Of a stretch of DNA of 64,000 nt, positions 43,129 through 52,664 are shown one piece after another. Below the pieces are notes generated by a model that saw only the letters and a program-made list of their open reading frames with translations, had not been told where the DNA came from and made no database searches. The stretch is from JANOBD01 sp031411495 (lineage in GTDB: Bacteria; Planctomycetota; Phycisphaerae; Tepidisphaerales; Tepidisphaeraceae). The DNA is taken from positions 62,001-126,000 of the forward strand of contig JANOBD010000120.1 of assembly GCA_031411495.1 (NCBI GenBank), read 5' to 3'. Position 1 is the stretch's first letter. Each line of letters opens with the position of its first letter. The position numbers and the translations under genes were made by a program.

Positions 43129-44106
43129 ATGGTCACGAGAGATGCGAAAATCGGATTGCTGGTCGGACTGGCCTTTATTCTGATCGTGGGGATTCTGCTC
43201 AGCGAGCACATCACCAGCGCGACCGCGCCGCAGCAGGCGGAACTTGCCCGGGCCGGTAACAGCGCGCGCGAAGCCGCCGCCACGCCCGCCGCGCCTGAGC
43301 CGAAGCTCGCCAGCCTGAAGATCGATCCGAATCCGCAACCGCTGCAGCCGGTCGTCACACGCGACCAGCTCGACTCACCGCGGCTCCCTCCCACGTCGAA
43401 GATCGAACTCGGGCAGCCTGAAGGCGGACAGATCAAGGTCATCCGCGTCGACTCGCCGGATCCGGTCGCGAACGCGGTCGAAGTGAAACACGACACCGAC
43501 ACCTCCGCGCCGCCGACCAGGACCGAAATCGCCTCGCAGGACCGCAGCGGCAACGTCCCTCAGGCGCTCGCCGACGCCGCCAGGCAGCACGGAATGGAAC
43601 TGATGGCGCTGGATGGTAAGTCGGGCAACACCGCGGCGAACAATGAGACGCCGCGCGAGTCTGCGATCGCCAACGGCGCGAAAGTGAAAGAATACATTGC
43701 CCTGCCCGGCGACAGCCTCTCGCGCATCGCCGCACGACAAATGGGCGCGAGCACGCCGGCAAATCAGTCCGCCATCATCGCGCTCAACCCGTCCCTGCAG
43801 AAAGACCCGGGCCGGATTCTCGCCGGCGTGAAGTATCTCATCCCGGCCGACGCATGGGCCGCCGCCATGGGCACGTCGAGTGAATCCGCGAAGCCGACTG
43901 ACTCTCCGAGAGCCGCGGACCCGAAGAAATCGGAAGTGAAAACCGTGATCTACGAAGTCAAAGCCGGCGACAGCCTGTGGAAAATCGCCGACCGCGAAGT
44001 CGGCAACGCCAATGCGGTCGCCCAGATCAAGCAGCTCAACGCCGATGTGCTTGGCGAATCAGAAACGGTGAAGGTCGGCATGAAGCTGAAGCTGCCGGCA
44101 AGGTAG
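43129..44106 (+). CDS. LysM-domain membrane-anchored protein in the division cluster
   Basis: 325 residues. A transmembrane helix lies at about 7-25 (KIGLLVGLAFILIVGILL). A Pro/Ala/Gln-rich spacer leads to two LysM domains: about 190-245 (EYIALPGDSLSRIAARQMG) and 275-323 (YEVKAGDSLWKIADREVGN ... VKVGMKLKLP). LysM binds peptidoglycan, so the protein probably links the membrane to the wall. Its place between rsmH and an FtsL-like gene suggests a division role. ATG 43129 has GGGAG five bases upstream; GTG 43123 is an alternative. Confidence 0.85.
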   Translation: MVTRDAKIGLLVGLAFILIVGILLSEHITSATAPQQAELARAGNSAREAAATPAAPEPKLASLKIDPNPQPLQPVVTRDQLDSPRLPPTSKIELGQPEGGQIKVIRVDSPDPVANAVEVKHDTDTSAPPTRTEIASQDRSGNVPQALADAARQHGMELMALDGKSGNTAANNETPRESAIANGAKVKEYIALPGDSLSRIAARQMGASTPANQSAIIALNPSLQKDPGRILAGVKYLIPADAWAAAMGTSSESAKPTDSPRAADPKKSEVKTVIYEVKAGDSLWKIADREVGNANAVAQIKQLNADVLGESETVKVGMKLKLPAR

Positions 44107-44114
44107 CAATCAAA

Positions 44115-44193
44115 GATCAGAAGTCAGAACTCAGAGATCAGAAAGAACATGCCCTCTGACCTCCGACCTCTGACTCCTGACCTCTGACTTCCG
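44115..44193. repeat. Snap-back repeat between the LysM and FtsL-like genes
   Basis: A purine-rich arm with repeated TCAGA words (44115-44145) is followed by a pyrimidine-rich arm (44154-44193) in which CTCTGAC/CCTGAC-type words repeat about every ten bases; the two are approximate reverse complements. Confidence 0.65.
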
Positions 44194-44223
44194 GCCCCCG
44201 ACCGTCCAAGGATGGACACGCGA

Positions 44224-44490
44224 ATGAACCGACTCATGCCGAAGATCCTCCTGATCCTTCTCGCGTTCCTCGCATTGGGCATCCTCGTCATCCAACAACG
44301 GCAGCGTTCGCTCGAGCTCCGCTACCAGGCCGCCACGATTCATCGCGAAATCCAAAAGACACAGACCCAGCTCTGGCGCCAGCAACTCGAGATCGCCGAG
44401 TACACATCGCCCAAGGTGATGCAGGCGCTCGACCCGACGGCCCGGTCGACCTCACTCGATTCGAACGATGTCGAGTCGGCGCGGGAGTAA
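44224..44490 (+). CDS. FtsL/DivIC-like division protein
   Basis: 88 residues: a short cytoplasmic tail, one transmembrane helix (ILLILLAFLALGILVIQ), and a coiled coil (LELRYQAATIHREIQKTQTQ) of about 40 residues. Size, topology and position after rsmH match FtsL, which joins the FtsQ-B-L complex at the septum. Sequence similarity in FtsL is always weak, so the call depends on context. ATG 44224 has GGA seven bases upstream; ATG 44212 in the same frame is possible. ftsI/murE do not follow, so the cluster ends here. Confidence 0.65.
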   Translation: MNRLMPKILLILLAFLALGILVIQQRQRSLELRYQAATIHREIQKTQTQLWRQQLEIAEYTSPKVMQALDPTARSTSLDSNDVESARE

Positions 44491-44663
44491 ACCCGCCGGA
44501 ACGCGACGTCCGCCGAGACGCATAGTACCGACGCGACGCAATGCGGTTCATTTCGACGGCACATCGCGCATTTGTCCCCGAGAGCTTTCCCAGGCTCTCT
44601 TCGACACACCCTGCAGTGGCCCGCAGCGTGATCGAGCACGCGGACCACGCTACACTTCCGAAG

Positions 44664-46073
44664 ATGTCTGCACGCCCCATCGCCCTGCTCCTGCCTGCTC
44701 TGATTTGTGGATGCGCCATGACCCATCGAAACGCTCCACTCGCGCCGACCTCGCCGCGAATCGTGAAGATCAACGACAACGGCGCCTGGTGCTGGTACCA
44801 GAATGAACGCGCGATCGTTCACGACGGGAAAGTATTCGTCTGCAGCATCGCCGATGGGGCCGGGGCCAATGGCGACGATCGCAAGGGCGATGTCGACCTC
44901 TCCTGCTGGGACTTGAAGACGAATCTTGTCACCCGCACCACCCTTCACAAAAAGTTCGAGCACGACGACCACGACGTCGGCGCGATCCACCTCCGCCGCG
45001 ATGGCCGACTCGTCGTCATTTACGGCAAGCACAACATCGATCCGATGCAATACTGGCGCGTAAGCGTCGATGCCGCCCATCCGATGGAGTTCGGAGATGA
45101 ACAGACGCTCGATGTCGGTGCCGGCTACACCTATCAGAACGTCTACCGCATGGCCGCCGAGAACGACCGCGTTTATAACTTCCATCGCGGCTTCGGATTC
45201 AATCCGAACTACAACATCAGCGAAGATGACGGCCTGACCTGGCGCTACGGCGGCCGATTTCTCCAGTGGCCGAAACCGACCACGCAGGACAGCAGATACA
45301 CCGGCCTCGACGGCGGCCGCCCCTACGCGCGCTACGCCGGCAACGGCGTCGACCAGATCCACTTCATCACCACCGAAGACCACCCCCGCGCCTACGACAA
45401 CTCCATCTATCACGGTTACATCAGCAAAGGCTCCATCTTCGACAGCTTCGGCAAACCGATCGCGCCGCTCTCGACCGACAAAAACGTCGGCATCAAGCCG
45501 ACGCAGGCGATGCTCGTCTACGCCGGCGACGCCGACCACGTCGCCTGGACCAGCGACATCCGCCTCGACGACGCCAGCCGTCCGTACATCGCGTTCACCG
45601 TGCAGATGAACGACGCGAAGTTCCGCACCGAAGGCAAACAAGGCGGCGAAGACATCCGCTACCACTACGGCCGCTTCAACGGAAAGAAATGGACGACGCA
45701 TCAGATCGCTTTTGGCGGCACGGCGCTCTACTCGCCCGAGGTCGACTACAGCGGCCTGATCACCCTCGATCCGAACGATCCGGATACGGTCTACATTTCC
45801 ACGAATGCCGACCCTGTGACCGGCGAACCGCTCGTCAGCGCCGCGGATGGCCAGCGTCATCGTGAGCTGTTCAAAGGCCATACGCGCGACAAAGGCGCGA
45901 CCTGGCAATGGACGCCGATCACGAAGGACAGCAACACCGACAACTTCCGCCCGATCATCCCGCCCGGCGCATCCCCGCGCGATCGCAAGACGACGGTGCT
46001 GCTCTGGTTCCGGGGCACCTATCGTTCGTACACGGACTACTCGACGGAAATCGTCTGCGTGATCGCGCCGTGA
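44664..46073 (+). CDS. BNR-repeat lipoprotein (BNR_4 / polysaccharide-lyase-like)
   Basis: 469 residues. The lipobox LICGC lies at about residue 17, so it is lipid-anchored. The body is a seven-bladed-propeller-like protein of the BNR_4 family: GAWCWYQNERAIVHDGKVFV, HDDHDVGAIHLRRDGRLVV, SEDDGLTWRYGG, RPYIAFTVQM and YRSYTDYSTEIV at the end. Relatives include ulvan-lyase-type polysaccharide lyases. The substrate is not predictable. The convergent S41 protease gene begins 18 bases after its stop. Confidence 0.82.
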   Translation: MSARPIALLLPALICGCAMTHRNAPLAPTSPRIVKINDNGAWCWYQNERAIVHDGKVFVCSIADGAGANGDDRKGDVDLSCWDLKTNLVTRTTLHKKFEHDDHDVGAIHLRRDGRLVVIYGKHNIDPMQYWRVSVDAAHPMEFGDEQTLDVGAGYTYQNVYRMAAENDRVYNFHRGFGFNPNYNISEDDGLTWRYGGRFLQWPKPTTQDSRYTGLDGGRPYARYAGNGVDQIHFITTEDHPRAYDNSIYHGYISKGSIFDSFGKPIAPLSTDKNVGIKPTQAMLVYAGDADHVAWTSDIRLDDASRPYIAFTVQMNDAKFRTEGKQGGEDIRYHYGRFNGKKWTTHQIAFGGTALYSPEVDYSGLITLDPNDPDTVYISTNADPVTGEPLVSAADGQRHRELFKGHTRDKGATWQWTPITKDSNTDNFRPIIPPGASPRDRKTTVLLWFRGTYRSYTDYSTEIVCVIAP

Positions 46074-46091
46074 CCGTGGATGCCGCACCAA

Positions 46092-47639
46092 TCACGGCGC
46101 GTCCGCTCCGACGGCTCGCAGAGCGGCTTGGAGTACGACGTCCTCACCCGCCGCGATGTCTTTGGGTGACGGACGAACATCAATGTCCGGCTCGACGCCG
46201 GCGTCGGGCGCCAGCTCGCCGCCGGCGTCGCGATACAGCCCGATGATCGGCAGATCGACCTCGAGATGGGTGGCGGGCAGCCGACAGAAAAAGAACGCCC
46301 CACCGTTGATCCCGCGCTGATTCCCGCCCGTCGGCGCGCCCACGAGCGTGGCCAGCTTGTTTCGCTTTGCGAGCAGCGCGAACTCGAAGGTCGCGGAACT
46401 GTTGGACGCATCGACGAGGATGGCAACCTTGCCGCTGAACCGTCCCCCGCGCGGCTTGATGACCGAGGCACGTTCGTCGTCGTCATACCTCGTGAGGCGA
46501 TAGAAGCCGCGATCTTTCGGATCGGATGATTCGACCGCGCTTTGGCCCCAGTCGCGGAAACGGTCGTCCCACGTGTCGAGAATCGGATCGAGATCCGCGG
46601 GCGTCTTCCGGTAGCGCACCAATCGGCGCTCGCCGGGCAAAGTCAGCTCATGGTCGACCAATCGCTCCGCGATCACATCGCCGACGCTAAGTCCGCCTTC
46701 GTTGCCTCGCAGGTCGATGATCAGTGCCCGGTCATTCTGATCGATCGCCTCGTCGAAGGCCCTCTCGAGAAACGCCTTCCAGTCCCACTTCGAGTCATAG
46801 AGCGCCCAACTCTTCATCGTCAGAAGCTTTGTCGCCGGCGCAATTCGCGCGATCGTCCACGCGGGCACCTCCGAATCGCGAATGAGTGGGTTGTTTGCCT
46901 TATATTGTGCAAGTCGCTCGACGTCTGAGATCGCTTCGACCTCCGCCTGCTGCACATCTCCGTTCAGAGGTTTGATGGTGAGCGCGAACGAACGGCCGTT
47001 CGTTGGGAACATAAGCGGAAAATACAGGTCAAACGTCTCGTACCGCTCGGCGCCGGAGACTTCCAGCAGGCTCACGCGCTTGGCGTCGTTGGAACCATCC
47101 GCACGCGCGATCGCCATCATCGCGCGCAGGATCTCGCGCGTCGGCCTGCCATCGATCGCCGTCACTTCGGCACCTGGCGCGAGCAGCTCGGACGTCGAGA
47201 CGTTTCGCGTGACGATCATCTTGCCATCGATCCACTTGAAATAGAACGGCAACCGATTGCGGCCCGCACAAAGCGCGCCGAGCACCGCTTTGGACTGGTT
47301 AAACGGGTTGGGAAACGAGTGGCCACACTCAAGTGTTGCCGTGAACTTTGAGAGCGCGACGAACGCTTCGCCGAGCGTGCGGTCGCGGCTGAACTCACTC
47401 TGCAGCGCGTCAAAGTGCTGGTCGAACGACTCGGCCGAGTTGTATCGAAACAGGCCGGGATGAATGGCCACCAGCGCCTTGCGCAGGACGGCGCAATCGG
47501 CCTGAAGATCACTCGCTTTGAGAATCGTGCTCGTGAACAGCGGTTGAAGCGGATCGGCGCGCGTGGGAAAGGCGAACGTAAAGCCGGTCAGAAGGATGCT
47601 CATCAACGTTCGCCGGGGGCTTTGCATTGCCTGGATCAT
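46092..47639 (-). CDS. Exported S41-family (tail-specific-like) peptidase
   Basis: 515 residues with a signal peptide (about 1-28). The N-terminal half is helical; DRALIIDLRGNEGGLSVGD near residue 310 and VAILVDASNSSATFEFALLA near residue 405, with the catalytic Ser in SNSSAT and the following GAPTGGNQ, define an S41 peptidase. A PDZ domain is weak or absent, which is common in this branch. ATG 47639 was kept; ATG 47627 is an alternative that gives a shorter signal. Function in the periplasm unknown. Confidence 0.83.
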   Translation of the reverse strand: MIQAMQSPRRTLMSILLTGFTFAFPTRADPLQPLFTSTILKASDLQADCAVLRKALVAIHPGLFRYNSAESFDQHFDALQSEFSRDRTLGEAFVALSKFTATLECGHSFPNPFNQSKAVLGALCAGRNRLPFYFKWIDGKMIVTRNVSTSELLAPGAEVTAIDGRPTREILRAMMAIARADGSNDAKRVSLLEVSGAERYETFDLYFPLMFPTNGRSFALTIKPLNGDVQQAEVEAISDVERLAQYKANNPLIRDSEVPAWTIARIAPATKLLTMKSWALYDSKWDWKAFLERAFDEAIDQNDRALIIDLRGNEGGLSVGDVIAERLVDHELTLPGERRLVRYRKTPADLDPILDTWDDRFRDWGQSAVESSDPKDRGFYRLTRYDDDERASVIKPRGGRFSGKVAILVDASNSSATFEFALLAKRNKLATLVGAPTGGNQRGINGGAFFFCRLPATHLEVDLPIIGLYRDAGGELAPDAGVEPDIDVRPSPKDIAAGEDVVLQAALRAVGADAP

Positions 47640-47768
47640 CCGCGCGCGCGGTCGGATTTCCAGCAGCGGACGATCTTGGGCACGCTCTGCGATTCACCGA
47701 AGCAGCCAACGAGCGACGTCGTCGTTGGTTTCGCACGCAGATTCCGCTCCGAAGTTGTTTATGTGCGG

Positions 47769-48395
47769 TCAAACCCGGCGTCGACCGAAGATGCCTGCGG
47801 CTAGGAGAAACGCCGCGCCCGCGGGTTCCGGGACGACCACGTACGTCTCAAACATGTTGTCGAAGACAGACTCCGGCTGCATCAACGTCGGGGACTGCCC
47901 GACCAATTCACTGCCGCCGCTGTAGACGTTGTTCCTGATGACCCAGATGCCAATGGCTTGTCCCGGCCCGTTGCTGACGCCGACGCCGCGCACGAGCAAG
48001 GCGTATTGCTGTCCCGCCACGACGGCAGCAGGCTGAGCGAACACGATATTGGTGCGCAGGTTGTCCGAGAAAACGCTGAGCGTGTCGGGGACCTGCTGCC
48101 ATGGGACGACCTTGGATGTCAGGGCATTGCCGACGGGGACGCCGTTGGCGGTGCGCCAGACGGAGAAGTCGAAGTCGACCTGCCGTTGCGGGGAGCGACC
48201 GAATACCGCGACCGCGCGGGTCAGTTCTCCGCTCTTGCCGGCGGTGAACGACTGTCCTCCATAGAGAAATCCTTCGTTGATCAGCGCCACGCCGATACTC
48301 GGGCCGATCGTTGATTGATCTAACACCTCGGCAGCTTGGACCGATGCGGCACAGAATCCCAGCCAAGCGAGGACAACTACAGTGCGATTGATCAT
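47769..48395 (-). CDS. Secreted PEP-CTERM-type protein
   Basis: 208 residues. A signal peptide ends at about residue 21 (SVQAAE). The body resembles the choice-of-anchor beta-sandwich domain (GVALINEGFLYGGQSFTAG, VAGQQYALLVRG) common in PEP-CTERM proteins. The tail is VPEPAGAAFLLAAGIFGRRR. The frame is open far upstream, antisense to the ftsK leader, but ATG 48395 begins the signal peptide. Divergent from ftsK. Confidence 0.82.
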   Translation of the reverse strand: MINRTVVVLAWLGFCAASVQAAEVLDQSTIGPSIGVALINEGFLYGGQSFTAGKSGELTRAVAVFGRSPQRQVDFDFSVWRTANGVPVGNALTSKVVPWQQVPDTLSVFSDNLRTNIVFAQPAAVVAGQQYALLVRGVGVSNGPGQAIGIWVIRNNVYSGGSELVGQSPTLMQPESVFDNMFETYVVVPEPAGAAFLLAAGIFGRRRV

Positions 48396-48659
48396 GAATG
48401 CCGCTTTCCCTCGAAATTGAGTGAATGCGAAATCTAACGAAATGCGACCATCCCGGATAGCCATAAAACCGCCAATAATGGGGCACACTATCATCTCGCG
48501 TCGCACCGCCCGCGCATCGAACAGGCGGGAGGGGATTTGGAAGGGTTCTCGAAAGACCGAGACTTCGCTCACCTCATTGTTGACCCGCAGCAGCACCGGT
48601 CGGCGGCCAAGCGGCATCGCTGGCGAAACCAGTGGCGGGATGCCGATAAACAACGAAGT

Positions 48660-51152
48660 ATGCCTCAGCGCCCGCACCTTGTCCGTTGGTCTTTGACCGT
48701 CGTCGCGATCGCGATCTGGATCTTCGCCGGCCTGTCGCTGATGACGTTCCACGCCACCGACTGGCCCAGCCACGCCGTCTACCCGTGGGGGCCAACACAG
48801 AACCTGTGCGGCCCGGTGGGCGCGTTCCTTGCCTACCACGTTTTCAACCTGTGCGGAGCGGGCGGGTTCGCGCTCCTGTTCTTCGGCGGGCTCTACCTGG
48901 GGATGAAAATCTGGGGCCAGACGCTTGGCGACTTCTGGCTCCGTGCGTTCGGCCTCATTCTCGTGTGCGTGGCCATGGGCTCGATCACCCACCTCCTGGC
49001 CCCCGGCTCAGGCGGGATGCCGGAAGGCTCGGGCGGAATCCTCGGCATCGGAACCAGCGCTTACCTCGCCTCTCACTTCAACAACACCGGAACAGCCCTC
49101 GTATTGATCGTCGCGTTTCTGCTGGGCGTGTTGCTGGCGGCCGACGAGCTGGTGATCCGCATGCCGGCCGTCGTCGGCGGCGCGTATCGAACCGTGCGCT
49201 CAGTTTCGCCGAAAATGGCGATGAGTTTCCCGCCGATGCCCAGGCTGCCGGCCCTTCCACGCTTCGTGACGCGGGACGCACTTGAAGAGCGCGCCAAGCA
49301 AAACTTGACGAAGCCGCAAGCGGCGAAGATCAATCGCGCGCGGGTCGCCGAACTGCTCGACGATCCCGACGACTCGGCCGCGCCGACAACGGCAATCGTG
49401 AAGAAGGCGCGCAAGCTGAAGGCGGATGCCGAGAAGCTCGAGGAAGTGAACGCCGAGAAGATCGTCGACCAGGACGACGTCATCGAAGTCAGCGACGACG
49501 AGTCGGAAGCGAAGGACGCCGACATCGAAGAGCCGCTAGCGGATGCGCCGGCAATCATCGCGGCGCCGCCGGAACTGAAGCGCGACATCGTCGTGCGTCT
49601 CGCGGCGAGCATGCCCACCAAGCGCAGCGCCCCGCCGCCGCCGAAAGAACTCGGCGAATATCAGATGCCCAGCTGGGAAGTATTGGCCGAGGCGGAGCAC
49701 GGCTACGCCGAGACGCAGGAAAAGCAGGTCCGCGAGAAGGCGGCCGTACTGGAGCAGGCGCTGACCGAGTTCGGCATCGACGCGCACGTCGTGGAAATCG
49801 ATACCGGCCCGGTCATCACGATGTACGAGCTCGCGCTCGCCGCCGGCATCCGCGTGAGCGCGATCACGGCGCTCACCAACGACATCGCCCGCGCGCTCTC
49901 GGCCGTGAGCATCCGCATCATCGCGCCGGTGCCGGGCAAGAACACCGTCGGCATCGAAGTGCCGAACAACGACAAGGAAAAGGTCCGCATGAAAGAACTC
50001 ATGCAGACCGCACCCGAGAAGACGCAGAAGTTCATGATCCCGCTCTACCTGGGCAAGGACGCGAGCGGCCAGCCGCTGATCGCGGACTTGACGGGCATGC
50101 CGCACTGCCTCATCGCCGGCACGACCGGCTCGGGCAAGAGCGTGTGCATCAACTCGATCATCATGTCGATCATGTACACGCAGCGGCCTGACATGGTGAA
50201 GCTGATTCTCGTCGACCCGAAGGTCGTGGAAATGGCGCCGTTCAAGGACATCCCCCACCTGATGTGCCCGGTGATCACCGAGAGCGCGAAGGCCACGAGC
50301 GTGCTCGAATGGGCGTGCGAAAAGATGGAAGAGCGCTACGCGCTGCTCGCAGAGGCGGGCGTGCGGAACATCGCCGGCTACAACGCGCTGACGCGCGAGG
50401 AGCTCAAGGAGCGTTTCAACGCGGTCACCGAGGAAGAAGAAGCGAAAATCCCGAAAAAGATGCCGTACATGGTGATCATCATCGACGAGCTCGCCGACCT
50501 GATGATGACCAGCGGCAAAGAAGTCGAAGCGAGCATCGTGCGCATCTCGCAGAAGGCCCGCGCGATCGGCATCCACCTGATCCTCGCGACCCAGCGCCCG
50601 CAGGCGACGGTGGTCACCGGCCTGATCAAAGCGAACATGCCGAGCAAGATCGCCTTCCGTGTTTCCTCGCGCATGGACTCGCGCATCGTTCTGGACATGA
50701 ATGGCGCCGAGGTTCTGCTCGGCCAGGGCGACATGCTCTATCTCCCCAACGGCGCGAGCAAACCGACGCGCTCGCAGGGCACGTACATCGACGACAAGGA
50801 AGTCCGCGAAAGCGTGAAGCTCGTGCGGAGCCTGGCCGACCAACAGTTCGAGCCCGACCTCGTGCAGATCAAAGCATCCGGCAACGGCGAAGTGAGCGGC
50901 GAGCGCGACGAACTCTTCGACGACGCGGTGAAAGTCGTGCTCGAAACCAAACGCGGCAGCGTGAGCCTGTTGCAGCGCCGACTGACGATCGGCTACGGCC
51001 GTGCCAGCCGAATCGTCGAACAGATGGCCGAGGCCGGAATCCTCGGCGACCACAAGGGCTCCCAGGCTCGCGAGCCCCTGATCACGATTGAGGAATGGGA
51101 AGCGATCAAGGCGGCGCAGAATCAGGACCAGGCGGATGGAATGTCGGTGTAG
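48660..51152 (+). CDS. ftsK: DNA translocase FtsK
   Basis: 830 residues. Four to five N-terminal transmembrane helices (about 10-175), an Ala/Asp/Glu-rich linker to about 340, then the motor: alpha-beta domains with VGIEVPNNDKEKVRM, the Walker A GTTGSGKSVCINSI, KLILVDPKVVEMAPF, Walker B YMVIIIDELADLMM, and LATQRPQATVVTGLIKAN. The C-terminal gamma winged helix (RGSVSLLQRRLTIGYGRASR) recognises KOPS-type sequences. It moves chromosome ends at the septum and activates XerCD. ATG 48660 starts just before the first helix; an open frame upstream is not conserved-looking. Confidence 0.95.
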   Translation: MPQRPHLVRWSLTVVAIAIWIFAGLSLMTFHATDWPSHAVYPWGPTQNLCGPVGAFLAYHVFNLCGAGGFALLFFGGLYLGMKIWGQTLGDFWLRAFGLILVCVAMGSITHLLAPGSGGMPEGSGGILGIGTSAYLASHFNNTGTALVLIVAFLLGVLLAADELVIRMPAVVGGAYRTVRSVSPKMAMSFPPMPRLPALPRFVTRDALEERAKQNLTKPQAAKINRARVAELLDDPDDSAAPTTAIVKKARKLKADAEKLEEVNAEKIVDQDDVIEVSDDESEAKDADIEEPLADAPAIIAAPPELKRDIVVRLAASMPTKRSAPPPPKELGEYQMPSWEVLAEAEHGYAETQEKQVREKAAVLEQALTEFGIDAHVVEIDTGPVITMYELALAAGIRVSAITALTNDIARALSAVSIRIIAPVPGKNTVGIEVPNNDKEKVRMKELMQTAPEKTQKFMIPLYLGKDASGQPLIADLTGMPHCLIAGTTGSGKSVCINSIIMSIMYTQRPDMVKLILVDPKVVEMAPFKDIPHLMCPVITESAKATSVLEWACEKMEERYALLAEAGVRNIAGYNALTREELKERFNAVTEEEEAKIPKKMPYMVIIIDELADLMMTSGKEVEASIVRISQKARAIGIHLILATQRPQATVVTGLIKANMPSKIAFRVSSRMDSRIVLDMNGAEVLLGQGDMLYLPNGASKPTRSQGTYIDDKEVRESVKLVRSLADQQFEPDLVQIKASGNGEVSGERDELFDDAVKVVLETKRGSVSLLQRRLTIGYGRASRIVEQMAEAGILGDHKGSQAREPLITIEEWEAIKAAQNQDQADGMSV

Positions 51153-51161
51153 CTACGTGGG

Positions 51162-51857
51162 TCATTCTGCGAGCCACGCGGAACGCGATTCAAGATCGAG
51201 CTCGACAACCGATCCGGTACGGCCGGGGTTGAGGACAAATGTCGATTGCCCGCAGGGATGCTTAATCTCGTACGACGTGTTCGCCCACCGGTGATTGTGG
51301 CCCTCGATTACCAAAACTGGCTTCAGCTCACTGACGAGTTCGCGGATACATCGGTACCAAATGCCGCTCTCTCCCGGGTGATCGCGCGCATCGCGAAAGT
51401 CGCCTGCTTTTGGAGGGTAATGTGTCAACACAACAACGTTGTCATTCGCCAGGACAAGTCGGCGAGCCTGCCGCGCGATGTCATGGCACACTGATTCCAG
51501 ATCGCTTTCGCGTGGCAGATCAAAATATCGATCGCCATGCCAGCCGATCCCTGCTAGCCAGAGCTTCGGCGCAAGTGGAACGACGCGACCGGTCACATCT
51601 CGTCCACTTTGAAACGCTCCGAACGCGTCGGTGCAGTCGTGGTTACCGCGCACGGCGTAAACCGGAGTGGAGCGTGTCTCGAACCAATCCGCAACCGGGG
51701 CAAGAAGCGGATCGGTGCGTGGATCGATATCGGAAGCATGACGATCGACGTCAGGCCCGTTTTCGACGTCGCCCGCGTGCAGCCAGGCGATCGACGTTGT
51801 CTCATCCTTGGCTGGAAGCTGTCGACCATGGGTGTCAGCACAACACAGCAGTTTCAT
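51162..51857 (-). CDS. Calcineurin-like metallophosphoesterase
   Basis: 231 residues. CADTHG (D-x-H), LHAGDVEN (GD), VRGNHDCT (GNHD), VVVLTHYPP (H) and IEGHNHRW (GHxH) give the full dimetal set. The protein is cytoplasmic; the substrate (nucleotide, phosphoprotein or lipid) is unknown. ATG 51857 begins the first strand MKLLCCADTHG. The gene converges on ftsK with nine bases between stops. Confidence 0.88.
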   Translation of the reverse strand: MKLLCCADTHGRQLPAKDETTSIAWLHAGDVENGPDVDRHASDIDPRTDPLLAPVADWFETRSTPVYAVRGNHDCTDAFGAFQSGRDVTGRVVPLAPKLWLAGIGWHGDRYFDLPRESDLESVCHDIARQARRLVLANDNVVVLTHYPPKAGDFRDARDHPGESGIWYRCIRELVSELKPVLVIEGHNHRWANTSYEIKHPCGQSTFVLNPGRTGSVVELDLESRSAWLAE

Positions 51858-51962
51858 CGCGGCGAGTATACGCTGGAGCGGACGACCGAACGCCGTTTGA
51901 TCGCGCCCATCTGCGCAGATCAAGAATCAACCGTATGAGGATGGCGATGAGTAATGATCGAG

Positions 51963-52580
51963 TCAACAGCCGCGCAGCACCTGCTTCTCTCCGTCGTACG
52001 AGAGGCGCTTGTGACGTTCGACCACCCAATCCCAGTTTTTGCCGATGTTTGTCGGAGCGTTGAGATAGTGCTCCCAAGCGACCGCCATTTGCCGGGCCGC
52101 TTCGTCGAAGCTGATTTGCCCAAACCCGGTGCCCATTGCCGGAAAACAGATCGACTCAATCGTCCGATCTGTGTATTGCCCGGCGGCCAAGAGCGACGCC
52201 CACGTGGCTGCGTAGACCTTGTCGGTTCCACTGATGCTGCCGGGGATTCGCATCGTTGGAGCATGGATTAGAGTCGGGATTTGATTGTTCCCGGTTTCAA
52301 CGACGAATGCCGTCCCGACAGGCTGTTCGCCGCGGAACTCACCGACGATCTTTCGCTGGACGCGTTCCATCATCGACGAACCAAAGAATTCGACGACCGC
52401 AGCATCGATGCCTGCCGTCATGATTCCGTAGGCATTGCCGGCCGTGACAAATGCATCGACAGCGGGGATGTGTGGAAACGCCGCCTGCCGAAACCCAAAA
52501 CCGGGAAGGCGAGCAAATCGGCGATCAAACGGCTCGCGCGACGATTCGTCAGGATGAACAACAGTTAAAGTCCGCACCAT
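51963..52580 (-). CDS. Macro-domain protein
   Basis: 205 residues. DAFVTAGNAYGIMTAGIDAAV is the ADP-ribose-binding loop (N-A-x-G) and ESICFPAMGTGFGQISFDEA the second phosphate loop. Between them APTMRIPGSI and related loops fit the Appr-1-p/macro fold. It may remove ADP-ribose or bind O-acetyl-ADP-ribose. ATG 52580 is preferred as it gives the first strand MVRTLTVV; ATG 52616 is possible. The C-terminal 30 residues are not conserved-looking. Confidence 0.8.
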   Translation of the reverse strand: MVRTLTVVHPDESSREPFDRRFARLPGFGFRQAAFPHIPAVDAFVTAGNAYGIMTAGIDAAVVEFFGSSMMERVQRKIVGEFRGEQPVGTAFVVETGNNQIPTLIHAPTMRIPGSISGTDKVYAATWASLLAAGQYTDRTIESICFPAMGTGFGQISFDEAARQMAVAWEHYLNAPTNIGKNWDWVVERHKRLSYDGEKQVLRGC

Positions 52581-52664
52581 TCCCGCATTCTGTGTCGCCC
52601 TGCACGCAAACGCCATGATGAAGAATGGAGCAATTGTCTGTTTTTCGTATGATCGAGAGACCAA

